Shown piece by piece: positions 1 through 8,847 of a stretch of 64,000 nucleotides of DNA. The position numbers were made by a program, and so were the translations under genes. Numbering within the stretch: position 1 is the stretch's first letter; each line of letters starts with the position of its first letter. Under the pieces are notes generated by a model, which made no database searches, had not been told where the DNA came from, and was given only the letters and a program-made list of their open reading frames with translations. Source of the stretch: Eukaryota sp. TZLM1-RC (Eukaryota > Metamonada: BaSk clade); NCBI GenBank assembly GCA_040285825.1, contig JAUPSS010000001.1, forward strand, positions 868,001-932,000. Direction: 5' to 3'.

Positions 1-149
1 GGGTGATTCTGAAGATTGTGCATTTTAGGTTTTTGTAGATCTTGATTTAGCATGTTATTCGCAAAAATTTCCTTTTGTGAGAAATTGTTACTGTAATTTT
101 AACAAAAATATTCGTTTTCTACGCAAAATCAAATCAAATCAAATCAAAA

Positions 150-513
150 GAAACTAAAACACACAAGAAACAAAATTATTTGGAAACACTTCTGTACAAA
201 GCGAAAATGATACGATTCTTTCATAAATTCCCTGCAAAATTGTTACCACTTGAACGACATAAATTATCAAAATCATTGATGAAATTCAAGGCGAACTGTT
301 CAAAGTTGACAAAAATCGAAAAGGCAAACGGAACAAACGAAAACTTCGAATAAAGGTTCTTATTTAAATCATTTAATATCTCAGTATATTTATCTCTCTT
401 ACGATCTTCAGCCTTGTTTAAATGGCCATTAGTACTAAGTAAAATATCATCGCGATAAAACAAAGCAAAGGGATCAACTGTAGTGAAATCAACAACAACT
501 TGAGAGGAATCCA
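150..513 (-). mobile_element. LINE-A 3' fragment (C-terminal coding end)
   Basis: The minus strand encodes the last part of the LINE-A polyprotein, beginning in the nuclease region (DSSQVVVDFTTVDPFA) and ending in the conserved KYTEILNDLNKN...FVPFAFS block. An ATCAA pentanucleotide run at about 129-150 marks its 3' end. It is truncated at 513, where it joins a LINE-B-type tail at exactly the same base as three other copies in the window. It is a dead fragment. Confidence 0.8.
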
Positions 514-811
514 CAAAATTTCCATCTTTTATGCATAACTTTTAATCCAATAAAGAATAAAATAATCAAATACACAACTAAAACTCCATATCCTCAAAGT
601 GTGCCTCCTCTACCACAAAACAATCAATTACTAAAGATTTAGAATATTTCCCAAAAAAATACAGAATGAATCAGAAATTAATTCACCATTCCCTTAAAAA
701 TAAATAATACAATACGGTTTTGCCAGTCAACACACTTGAAAATTCTTCCAGTTCTTTCCTTTTCAACTACATAAAAATTCTTGACGGAGACCATTGCAGC
801 CTTATCCAAAG
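514..811 (-). mobile_element. LINE-B3 3' tail fragment
   Basis: This matches the C-terminal end and 3' UTR of a LINE-B relative (GRIFKCVYWQNRIV followed by FKGMVN in intact copies), read on the minus strand. It is degenerate and is cut at about 811, where another LINE-A 3' end begins. The same tail is seen at 2161-2535, 22116-22488 and 31412-31787. Confidence 0.65.
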
Positions 812-844
812 TGATTTTAACAACAATATTGATTTTCTACTGAA

Positions 845-1572
845 AATCAAATCAAATCAAAAAAATCTAAAGCAAATAAGAAACAAAACTATTTGGGAAC
901 GCTTCTGTACAAAGCGAAAATGATACGATTTTTCCATAAATTCTCTGCAAAATTCTTACCACTTGAACGACATAAATTACCAAAATCATTGATGAAATTC
1001 AAGGCGGATTGTCCAATGTTGCCAAAAATCGAAAAGGCAAAAGGAACAAACGAAAACTTCGAATAAAGGTTCTTATTTAAATCATTTAATATCTCAGTAT
1101 ATTTATCTCTCTTACGATCTTCAGCCTTGTTTAAATGACCATTAGTACTAAGTAAAACATCATCGCGATAAACAAAAGCAAAGGGATCAACTGTAGTGAA
1201 ATCAACAACAACTTGAGAGGAATCCACAAAAGGAGCAATTAAATCACCTCGACGTGAATTAAACAGATTATTATTGCTATAATGCCTCAACAACGGTTCT
1301 ACTTTGCACCTCAAATTGTAACACTTGAACATCTCATATGTCACATCACGAACGGCATTATGAAGAACTGATCGATATTGAAGGAATTTCTTACAACTAA
1401 CAATATGACGGAAATTGGTAGTGGGTTTTTCATTACAAATACAAACAGAATTGCCCAGGAAAAACACTTGGATACAGCCCCAATCTCAACGGCATGTTTT
1501 GTTTCCATGCTTCATTTGTTAAGTGAAGACCAAATAGCCTTGGTTGCTGAGATATAAAACTAGTGCACTTCT
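845..1572 (-). mobile_element. LINE-A fragment with zinc motif and nuclease-like domain
   Basis: The minus-strand ORF (1467 to 889) begins at the C-x-C-x9-H-x3-C zinc motif (CICNEKPTTNFRHIVSCKKF) and runs through RRGDLIAPFVDSSQVVVD to the C-terminal KYLSL-like end. Sequence homologous to the best LINE-A copy (33349-35444) continues to about 1572, but it is frameshifted. A GD-x13-D motif fits the restriction-like endonuclease of R2/NeSL-type LINEs, which nicks target DNA for target-primed reverse transcription. The reverse transcriptase is missing. An ATCAA run at about 848-862 marks the 3' end. Confidence 0.8.
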
Positions 1573-1774
1573 GGCTTGTTTTTCTTTTCTTTTCTTTTTG
1601 TCTTTTTGTTTTTTTGGTCTGATTGCATGGTGCTTGATCAATGAGGGTGATTCTGAAGATTGTGCATTTTAGGTTTTTGTAGATCTTGATTTAGCATGTT
1701 ATTCGCAAAAATTTCCTTTTGTGAGAAATTGTTACTGTAATTTTAACAAAAATATTCGTTTTCTACGCAAAATC
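1573..1774. repeat. Pyrimidine run plus LINE-A 3' flanking repeat
   Basis: There is no gene here. A T/C-rich run (about 1578-1620) is followed by a sequence that recurs, nearly unchanged, beside the LINE-A 3' ends at 1-130, 18990-19140, 21575-21735, 30890-31035 and 45805-45950. It contains GCATGGTGCTTGATCAATGA. It may be a preferred LINE-A target, an outer LINE UTR, or simply carried along by duplication. Confidence 0.6.
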
Positions 1775-2160
1775 AAATCAAATCAAATCAAAAGAAACTA
1801 AAACACACAAGAAACAAAATTATTTGGAAACACTTCTGTAAAAAGCGAAAATGATACGATTCTTTCATAAATTCCCTGCAAAATTGTTACCACTTTGAAC
1901 GACATAAATTACCAAAATCATTGATGAAATTCAAGGCGGATTGTCCAATGTTGCCAAAAATCGAAAAGGCAAAAGGAACAAACGAAAACTTCGAATAAAG
2001 GTTCTTATTTAAATCATTTAATATCTCAGTATATTTATCTCTCTTACGATCTTCAACCTTGTTTAAATGGCCATTAGTACTAAGTAAAACATCATCGCGA
2101 TAAACAAAAGCAAAGGGATCAACTGTAGTGAAATCAACAACAACTTGAAAGGAATCCACA
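1775..2160 (-). mobile_element. LINE-A 3' fragment
   Basis: This is the same 5'-truncated LINE-A piece as at 150-513, with an intact 90-residue reading frame (DSFQVVVDFTTVDP to NDFGNLCRS). An ATCAA run at about 1770-1790 lies at its 3' end. It joins a LINE-B3 tail at 2160/2161, at the junction shared by four copies. Confidence 0.8.
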
Positions 2161-2535
2161 AAATTTCCATCTTTTATGCATAACTTTTAATCCAATAAAG
2201 AATAAAATAATCAAATACACAACTAAAGCTCCATATCCTCAAAGTGTGCCTCCTCTACCACAAAACAATCAATTACTAAAGATTCAGAATATTTCCCAAA
2301 AAAATGCAGAATGAATCAGAAATTAATTCACCATTCCCTTAAAAATAAATAATACAATCCGGTTTTGCCAGTAAACACACTTGAAAATTCTTCCAGTTCT
2401 TTCCTTTTCAACTACATCAAAATTCTTGACGGAGACCATTGCAGCCTTATCCAAAGACCCAAGCAAGGAAAAAACAAATGAACATAAAATGTATTGGGCA
2501 TGTGAATATTCATTGACAAAAGAAGTATGTTTCAC
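2161..2535 (-). mobile_element. LINE-B3 C-terminal fragment
   Basis: The minus-strand frame encodes about 70 residues, from KHTSFVNEYSHAQYILCSFV to FIFKGMVN. This corresponds to the extreme C-terminus of LINE-B (ENSHAQYNLCPFVFSLLGSL in the better copies). It contains neither a reverse transcriptase nor a nuclease. It is part of the LINE-A/LINE-B3 composite repeat. Confidence 0.75.
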
Positions 2536-3327
2536 GAATTAAAAAAATTTTGTATTTTTCGCCAGCAAGAAGAAAACTATTTGATGCCGTTAGGCAGATG
2601 AACACACGAAACAAAGAGAGAATTCTGAGTTTATAAAATTAATTCATAAACCAATATCACGAAGAAATCTACTAAATCAATTTAAGTTAAACAACAACAC
2701 TTTTTTCCGTTTTTTTGAAGACATTGAGCAATACATGAACACGGCAGAAAAAGAAGTTGTCCAATTTTTACGGTAATTTTTTTGACATCATTACACACAG
2801 TTCAAATGTACATTTGTTGGTATAAGTCGAGAAGTCGAGATGAACAGAATGACATAACATATATTATTGACATTATTAGTCTCAATAAACTAGAAGGAAC
2901 CATCACATTCGCTACTCAAGAACAGCTAACCTGCATTCCAGGCTACACCGTTGGTTGTTGTTGAATTATAATTGATTTAGTAGAGTTCTTTGTATTTCGA
3001 CTGATCACGTTATACTCGATTATGAATCAGTTATTAAAAAACTTAGTGTTCTCTCTCCTTCGTGTGTTCATCTGCATAACGGCATCACCTTTTCATAGAC
3101 AACGCAAAACTGAGTCAAAGTATATGGTTTAATTACCTTACGTGTTTTAAAGACGTTCACAGATGTTTGGTCATCAAACACCTGTATATTTTTCAAATTT
3201 ATCTCAACTACTATCACCCATAAAAAACACCTGCAACCTCAAAAGATTTCGGAATAACAGAATGTGAATTTATGCATTTCCAATCAGCTCAATCAAAAAA
3301 TGCCACCCCAAATATGAAACATATTAT
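2536..3327. repeat. Duplicated spacer without a recognisable gene
   Basis: About 790 bases that recur at 22489-23280, with the right end again at 52771-52933. Only short ORFs are present (for example 2782-2964, 60 residues). They are unlike anything I know and are not strongly conserved between copies. Two GTGTTCATCTGC-type segments lie near 2590 and 3065 in opposite orientation, so an inverted-repeat structure is possible. Confidence 0.45.
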
Positions 3328-3648
3328 ATGAAACAAAAATCTTGGTTGTCGATAAAGACAGTGAAAAATCAACAGAACAAGAACTCACAGATGACTTGCT
3401 CTCAATCATTTATATCTTCAATTGCAGACAAATGGGTAGACGAAGGTATAAAAGCACAAAAGGTGAAAATTTATCCATCGAGGTTACAGAAGAAAATTCT
3501 TCGTAAAATTACCCATAAAGGAGAATTCTATTGTGCATCCCGCTCATCATATCACAAACAAGACATTACCCCATTGGTTGCCCTAACTTTTGAGAGACAA
3601 ACAAAGGCATTGGGTAGAGCATATTTGGAAGATGAAACTTATTCATAA
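3328..3648 (+). CDS. 106-residue protein of unknown function, copy 1
   Basis: The ORF is kept open with few changes in three paralogous places (also 23281-23601 and 52934-53254), which suggests coding sequence or a recent origin. It is basic. Its middle reads KAQKVKIYPSRLQKKILRKI, which resembles the N-terminal K-x-R-x-Y-P-x(3)-Q-K-x(2)-L segment of TnpB/Fanzor-type nucleases. That resemblance is short and is an inference only. No RuvC motifs follow. An AATAAA lies shortly downstream (near 3664). In copies 2 and 3 an MBL-fold gene follows on the same strand. Confidence 0.45.
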   Translation: MKQKSWLSIKTVKNQQNKNSQMTCSQSFISSIADKWVDEGIKAQKVKIYPSRLQKKILRKITHKGEFYCASRSSYHKQDITPLVALTFERQTKALGRAYLEDETYS

Positions 3649-3918
3649 ATGTTTATTTCATTAATAAATTGAATTTCTATAATTGAACATCATACAATGC
3701 TTCACTGAACCTGAATTATGTCTTTACACCCAAGATCACCATTATAAATACAACTGTCTAAATTTTAAAAAAAAAGTGATTCAATCAATCAAGATGATTC
3801 AATCAATCAACATTTTGACACCATAAATTCAATAGACTTGATGACTAGACACTAGCATTAGTAGAGAAAAATTCGTTAATGAAACTTTATTTATAAGTCA
3901 AGTTTGAGACAACTTTTG
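3649..3918. other. Spacer; MBL gene deleted in this copy
   Basis: No gene is visible. In the paralogous units at 23.6 and 53.3 kb, an MBL-fold hydrolase of about 1 kb lies between the left part of this spacer (ending near 3750) and the right part beginning GTGATTCAATCAATCAA. Here it is replaced by a short A-run and a tandem duplication of GATTCAATCAATCAA (3778-3810). That looks like a deletion with repair filler. Confidence 0.6.
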
Positions 3919-3928
3919 ACAATTTTCT

Positions 3929-4036
3929 AGACAGCAAGCAAATCAAGATTTTGTAGAGGAAATCTTGGTTTAATGATAGTCGTCCCATTAGTTATGATTT
4001 AATTTAATCAAGTGTGCAAATTCAATAAATTAACTT
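3929..4036 (+). mobile_element. LINE-D, severely 5'-truncated insertion
   Basis: 108 bases matching the 3' end of LINE-D: the last codons (ARQQANQDFVEEILV, stop), then 3' UTR with an AATAAA near 4024. It is flanked by the direct repeat ACAATTTTCT at 3919-3928 and 4037-4046. The uninterrupted site is visible at about 26857-26872, so this is a 10-nt target-site duplication. The insertion replaces the last residues of the PARG protein. Confidence 0.8.
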
Positions 4037-6933
4037 ACAATTTTCTTCAAAAAAGATTTCTTGACAAATTCAGGATCTTGGTTGACATTCCAATGCCCAT
4101 ATTTTCTATAACAAGAAGAGTCATCTTTCCTATCACAGTTGTCGCCAAACTTGCACTTATAAGGAATCACTGGTATAGGTTCATGGGAAAAAGTGAAGCG
4201 ATGGAGAGGATCCTTAAGACCTTCACAACTTACCCCATGTTCACATACTTCCAGCTCAACGTGGTCAAATAGTCTGCAGTGTTCCTCATTTTCCACATCT
4301 TTACAAAATCCTGAATATCGACAAATATGTTTAAATCCCCTTAAATGCTTGGCTCCCTCGGAGGTCTTTCCCATATGATCCACATAGTAATACTCGCAGG
4401 TATAAGGATTAGGACATTGAGGTAGTTCAGAGTTTATATTAGCAACATTTTTAGTAATAGAGGAAGATCTTGGTTTTTGAAACGATTTTGTGGATGTAAA
4501 ATGTTGAAAAAATGTTCGATGAGATAGTGAAGCCAACTGGTTACAATTTTTAAAGGGGCAACGTGGAACATGGTGAAATTTTGAAATATGATCTCTTTCA
4601 TCAACACGTTGGCAGGGAAAGAGCAAATCATGACATGGAAGCATAAAATTTCGAGAATTTTGAATTAAATCATATTTAATTAAATCTTGGCATTGTGCTA
4701 GACAATCCCCAAATCCACTAAATATAATTGAATCAAAAAACTTGTGGAAAATGGAAAGTACAAATGATAAAACAGTCATTGCACCAGGAATAGGGTTTCT
4801 GAAAGCTCCACAACCAAGAGGGCAAATCACCAAATGAGTAATTCCGTGTTTAATGGCAGCTAAAAAGACACAAGTCCATCTCTTGTATAGTAATTGTAAA
4901 TCATCAAAATGAGCATAGTCTTCACCAAAGTTTTCGACTTCCTTTTTTTGTGGATTTTGAGGAGCAGCAGTACTTATAATGGTAACTCTTTGTGGTTTTT
5001 CAAGTAATTGATATCCAGTAGCTTCCATTGTTTTGAAAATTTCCACATTTTCGGTAACTACAACATCAATTTTAGCTGTTTTCCATGGATATGCTACCCT
5101 TTGTCCAGAAACGACCTGTCCACCATACTGTTCAGGATCCAAAGCAGCACCTAGAGTTGTTCTTCTGAAAAGTGATTCTTCCTGGGCACTTGCACCCGTG
5201 AGATAACCACCACCAGGATGTTCCTCATTAGCCATGTTGAGGACACCAACACGGTTAGTGGCAGGATCAAGGCCAATCGCACATTCAAGACAGTCTTTTT
5301 CCAAAAACTCGATCGGTTTAACATCATTAGTTGCAACAAAATCAAAATCCTGATTAAAAAAATCGTCAAAAAAATAGACAGAATTACATAGCAAATTACA
5401 ATTCAATCTAATAAAGGATTCACCATTCAGAGCATAACCATTGGCATTCACGACTCTCAAAGTATGAGCTAATATGATGCACAACACAAGCCTATAACAA
5501 TTGTTGAATCTTCGTCTAAGAGAGGGAAGGTCATAGGAATTGATTAGGAAATGGATTAATTGATCATTGTAATTTTCGACTAAATTTCCATAGTAATGCA
5601 GAGCCAAATCAACATGGGCCTTTTGTTCGGCAAAACAAACAGGATACGCAAGAGCAGGATTGAATTCCTCAACCAAAACTAATATAATTTCTCTATTTTT
5701 CCCTTTAATTCTACAATTAAAAATCGTACCTCTTTTTAGAACACATTCATCCTCTGTGCTGACCAGAACAACTCTTCTATCCCCAAACAAAGTGATCTTG
5801 TGCTTTGTGGAAGTGAGGCTCTGGTCAATGACGTGTTTCAGAGTTGAGAAATTTGGACAAGGAATGAAGACTAGTTCGAATAAATAGAATTCATTAAAAG
5901 AAATTCTAAAATTTTGGTTGGAAGTGTCAATTGATTGAATGATCTCTGATTGATCTTCTTTTGAAAAGACCAAATATTCGAACAATGAAATGTCAGCCAA
6001 TATTTGGTCATTTAGATAGATTGTCTGTGAATTCGGTAATAGTTGAGCCAAATTTTCGTCAATAACAGAATGATTAATTGGTGATCCATCTTCGACAACG
6101 ACTGTGATCGACGTCAAGGCTAAAATTTTAGAAGTTTGATCTCTTCCCCTGCTCTTGAGCTCTACTATTTCCTTTTGCTTATCCATTAATTTTTGTTTCA
6201 ATTTTTGAATCAATTGATTGTTTTTTTCATTATTATTGACCGCCAACTGATCACTGTTAGTGGACATTTCTAAAATTTCTGCCTTTAAACCCAAAACTTC
6301 CTTTTCCAAATTTTCAATGATTTCCGATCGGTCGGCTACACAATTTTTCAAAGAGTCAAGGATAGCAACAAATTCTTCATTAATTTCTTTAATTTTCCCA
6401 TATTGCCCTTCTAATTCATCATGAGAGTCAGAAAGATCCTTGAAAGCTGATTCTGATTGGTTCAAGGAAAAAGAAAGTGATTTAATAACTGATGAATAAT
6501 TGGTAGATTTTTCGGAGAGATCACAAAAAAGATCATAAAGCTCATTGAAAGAAGTTGAAAATGTTTTGAATTCTGAACGTTGTGACTGAATGGTTTCCTC
6601 TAAGTGAGTAATTTTTGACTCCAATTCAACAATTAACGTAGACTTAAATTGAATTTCTGTATTCAATTCAGCAATCAAGTCTTGATTATTCTTGATTGAT
6701 TGACAATTTGATTGATTCTCGGTTGATAATTCCGAATTACTGGCTTTAAGAGACATAATCTCTGATTCCAGTGATTCTTTTTCAGACGTTAGAGATTTGA
6801 TTTGAGTAGTTAATTCAGCAATTGATGAATTTAATTCTGCAAATTTAGAACTTTTCATCAATAATTCTTGAATCTTTGAATTAATTTCAGCATCTTTTTC
6901 TTTTAATAATTCAATTTTATCACGGTTTTTCAA
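4030..6933 (-). CDS. Coiled-coil / microbial PARG / zinc-finger array protein (main ORF)
   Basis: 967 codons. Roughly residues 1-270 form a coiled coil. About residues 560-590 hold a poly(ADP-ribose) glycohydrolase signature, NMANEEHPGGGYLTGASAQE, continuing ESLFRRTTL, with GGG-x7-QEE as in the microbial-type PARG family (TIGR02452-like). The last 210 residues carry about six Cys/His modules. The best is CKFGDNC...CYRKYGH, close to PAR-binding (PBZ) fingers. The likely role is binding and hydrolysis of ADP-ribose polymers. The listed first codon is TTG; the first ATG is at 6858. The gene originally continued upstream (7066-7877) but is split by LINE-D at 6924-7065. It is the only copy here with catalytic and finger parts in one frame. 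Whether it is expressed is unknown. Confidence 0.85.
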   Translation of the reverse strand: MKNRDKIELLKEKDAEINSKIQELLMKSSKFAELNSSIAELTTQIKSLTSEKESLESEIMSLKASNSELSTENQSNCQSIKNNQDLIAELNTEIQFKSTLIVELESKITHLEETIQSQRSEFKTFSTSFNELYDLFCDLSEKSTNYSSVIKSLSFSLNQSESAFKDLSDSHDELEGQYGKIKEINEEFVAILDSLKNCVADRSEIIENLEKEVLGLKAEILEMSTNSDQLAVNNNEKNNQLIQKLKQKLMDKQKEIVELKSRGRDQTSKILALTSITVVVEDGSPINHSVIDENLAQLLPNSQTIYLNDQILADISLFEYLVFSKEDQSEIIQSIDTSNQNFRISFNEFYLFELVFIPCPNFSTLKHVIDQSLTSTKHKITLFGDRRVVLVSTEDECVLKRGTIFNCRIKGKNREIILVLVEEFNPALAYPVCFAEQKAHVDLALHYYGNLVENYNDQLIHFLINSYDLPSLRRRFNNCYRLVLCIILAHTLRVVNANGYALNGESFIRLNCNLLCNSVYFFDDFFNQDFDFVATNDVKPIEFLEKDCLECAIGLDPATNRVGVLNMANEEHPGGGYLTGASAQEESLFRRTTLGAALDPEQYGGQVVSGQRVAYPWKTAKIDVVVTENVEIFKTMEATGYQLLEKPQRVTIISTAAPQNPQKKEVENFGEDYAHFDDLQLLYKRWTCVFLAAIKHGITHLVICPLGCGAFRNPIPGAMTVLSFVLSIFHKFFDSIIFSGFGDCLAQCQDLIKYDLIQNSRNFMLPCHDLLFPCQRVDERDHISKFHHVPRCPFKNCNQLASLSHRTFFQHFTSTKSFQKPRSSSITKNVANINSELPQCPNPYTCEYYYVDHMGKTSEGAKHLRGFKHICRYSGFCKDVENEEHCRLFDHVELEVCEHGVSCEGLKDPLHRFTFSHEPIPVIPYKCKFGDNCDRKDDSSCYRKYGHWNVNQDPEFVKKSFLKKIVS

Positions 6934-7065
6934 TCGAATTAGAGAAGCTTTAGCTAGACAGCAAGCAAATCAAGATTTTGTAGAGGAAATCTTGGTTTAA
7001 TGATAGTCGTCCCATTAGTTATGATTTAATTTAATCAAGTGTGCAAATTCAATAAATATATATAT
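6924..7065 (+). mobile_element. LINE-D 3' end inserted in the PARG gene
   Basis: 142 bases of the LINE-D 3' end (residues FFNRIREALARQQANQDFVE onward, stop, 3' UTR, AATAAA near 7051). The flanking direct repeat ATTTTATCAC lies at 6914-6923 and 7066-7075. The empty site is readable at 30501-30515 (AATTTTATCACCATT), so this is a 10-nt target-site duplication. The insertion separates the coiled-coil 5' part from the PARG body. Confidence 0.85.
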
Positions 7066-7877
7066 ATTTTATCACCATTATCTTTTTCATTTTTCTTAAT
7101 TTCTTCTTTTAATTCACTATTCAACAGACCCAACTCATCTAATGCACTTGATAATTCATTATTTTTACTGTTAATTAAGGTGATTTCATCTTTTAACTCA
7201 GTAATAATTGAGTTTAACTGTTCCTTTTCCAGAATTAATTCCTTTTCACTCTCCGAGTTACTACTAATTTTTGCTTTAATTTGATCCAATTCAAGTTCTC
7301 TTTCGGATATAACACTACCTAATTTTTCTTTTTCTAGCACAACCAAGTAATAATTTGTTTCTAATCTAACCAACGAGTCAGTTTTGAGCTGACAAGTTTT
7401 CTGACATTCTGAATATTTCGAAGTGATCTCTTCTAACTGAGACTTAAAATTTTAACACTGTTCCTCAGTCAAGGTTAAATTTGACCGAAGCTCTTGAATT
7501 TGATCGGAAATGTCTTGATTTTGAGCTTCCAAGTCTTGTTTTTCTTCACTAACTTTGTTGAAATTTCGTTGTAATTTTTCATAAAGTTTTGATAATTCCT
7601 GATTTTTGACCGTCATGTCATTTAATTGATTGGTAACGTCAGCAATTTTGACCTTATCAGATTCTACTTTGGCTTTCAAATGATTAATCTCTTCCTTTAA
7701 AAATCCAACTTGTCGTTGATTGAGCTCCTTTGATTCAAGCGCAAAGTTTTTAAAATTTTGTTCCAAAATTTCGTAATCTGACTTTGACTCTGCAAGACTT
7801 TGGGTTAATTCTTCACATTTCTGTTCGAATTCAGCAGACTTCCGTTGAAAACCTTTCAACTTGTCAATTTGAGACAA
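7066..7877 (-). pseudogene. 5' coiled-coil part of the PARG gene, detached
   Basis: Minus-strand heptad-rich sequence, rich in E, K, L, S and N. It is one frame except for a TAA at 7452-7454, between LTLTEEQC and NFKSQLEEITSKYSEC. Its 3' side ends NEKDNGDKI, which continues as DKIELLKEKDAEI on the far side of the LINE-D insertion, so both pieces were one gene. No clear ATG is visible at the right end, where LINE-D coding sequence begins at about 7868. The original N-terminus is therefore missing. Confidence 0.75.
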
Positions 7878-8219
7878 ACATAGAAAATATGATAAACTTA
7901 TTGAAGAGGCTAATGTCGATAGAAATACACAGCTGGTTTTTATTGCTTTCCCATTTTCGATAAATGGAAGATGATCAGTTGAAGCAGAAACTTTTTTGGA
8001 TGACTTCCAAACAATGGTGCAAGAAAGAACAATGAAAGATTTGATATTTTTTTATGGCGATCACGAGATTCAATTTGCCATTATTCAAAGATTACCTCGG
8101 TTTTTCAATCGAATTAGTGGAGCTTTAGCTAGACAGCAAGCAGATTAAGATTTTGTAGAGGAAATCTTGGTTCAATGATAGTCGTCCCATTAGTAATGAA
8201 TTAATTTAATTAAGTGTGC
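7868..8219 (+). mobile_element. LINE-D C-terminal coding end and 3' UTR
   Basis: The plus frame from 7873 reads KYDKLIEEANVDRNTQLVF through FIAFPFSING, FLDDFQ and RLPRFFNRISGALARQQAD. It is broken by TGA at 7972-7974 and TAA at 8146-8148. It aligns with the LINE-A C-terminus (KYTEILNDLNKN, FVPFAFSIFG, FINDF, SVPKYLSLM), so it is the end of a related nuclease-type LINE. The last 120 bases are the part repeated at 3929 and 6924. Confidence 0.65.
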
Positions 8220-8748
8220 ATGTTTTGTTTTAATGCATCCGAAATTTCTCTAAATGGTACTTTAATTGGTGCATCACCACCTTGTTGACGTTTAATATTA
8301 ATTCTGTGAGAACATTGATCAATAATTTGGAAAAGATAAATGGAAAATGGATTTGATGTTGTGATTGAATTAATATTCAATGGTCTACTTCCAAATCCAT
8401 TATCACCACTTTGATATCCCTCAATTGATGTGAATTGTTCAATAACATTAGCATAAGTCATTGTTAGTACTAATTTATCATTTGTAATGGAATCGCGTGG
8501 TTGTCGGAAATTGTACATTGGTGTACCCAAGATGGTATTTAAATCATTGGGATTACCAGTTGATCTATCTGTATTTAATGAATAATGTGTATTATTGTTC
8601 ACATTTACACCATTGTATATTAAATTTTGTATCACATTATCAGTATTCAAATCAATTCCAGAATCATATAACAATGTATCAGGGAAAATCAATTCTGTAA
8701 TTTCATTACAAGCTTTGTGCCAATTTTCAATTTCTTCAGTAACGAATG
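8210..8748 (-). pseudogene. Unknown protein fragment, possibly viral
   Basis: The open minus frame runs from about 8748 (TFVTEEIENWHKACNEITEL) to a stop supplied by the LINE-D 3' end at 8210. It is rich in N, T, I and D, with segments such as FSIYLFQIIDQCSHRINIKR. There is no start codon at the right edge and a foreign end at the left, so it is a fragment. The codon style resembles the virus-like block at 32-40 kb more than the neighbouring Piezo. I do not recognise the family. Confidence 0.4.
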
Positions 8749-8847
8749 TTCATGTTCAATAAATACATATATTCAATGTTCGATTTTCACTTTTCGTTCA
8801 GGTTCAGGTGTTGACGAAAGATCATATCTCAACTACACCTTGGAACC

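Noticed and set aside
120-160. CRISPR-like or telomeric repeats in the ATCAA runs
   Set aside because: The runs are only three to four units of five bases without spacers and always sit at LINE-A 3' ends.
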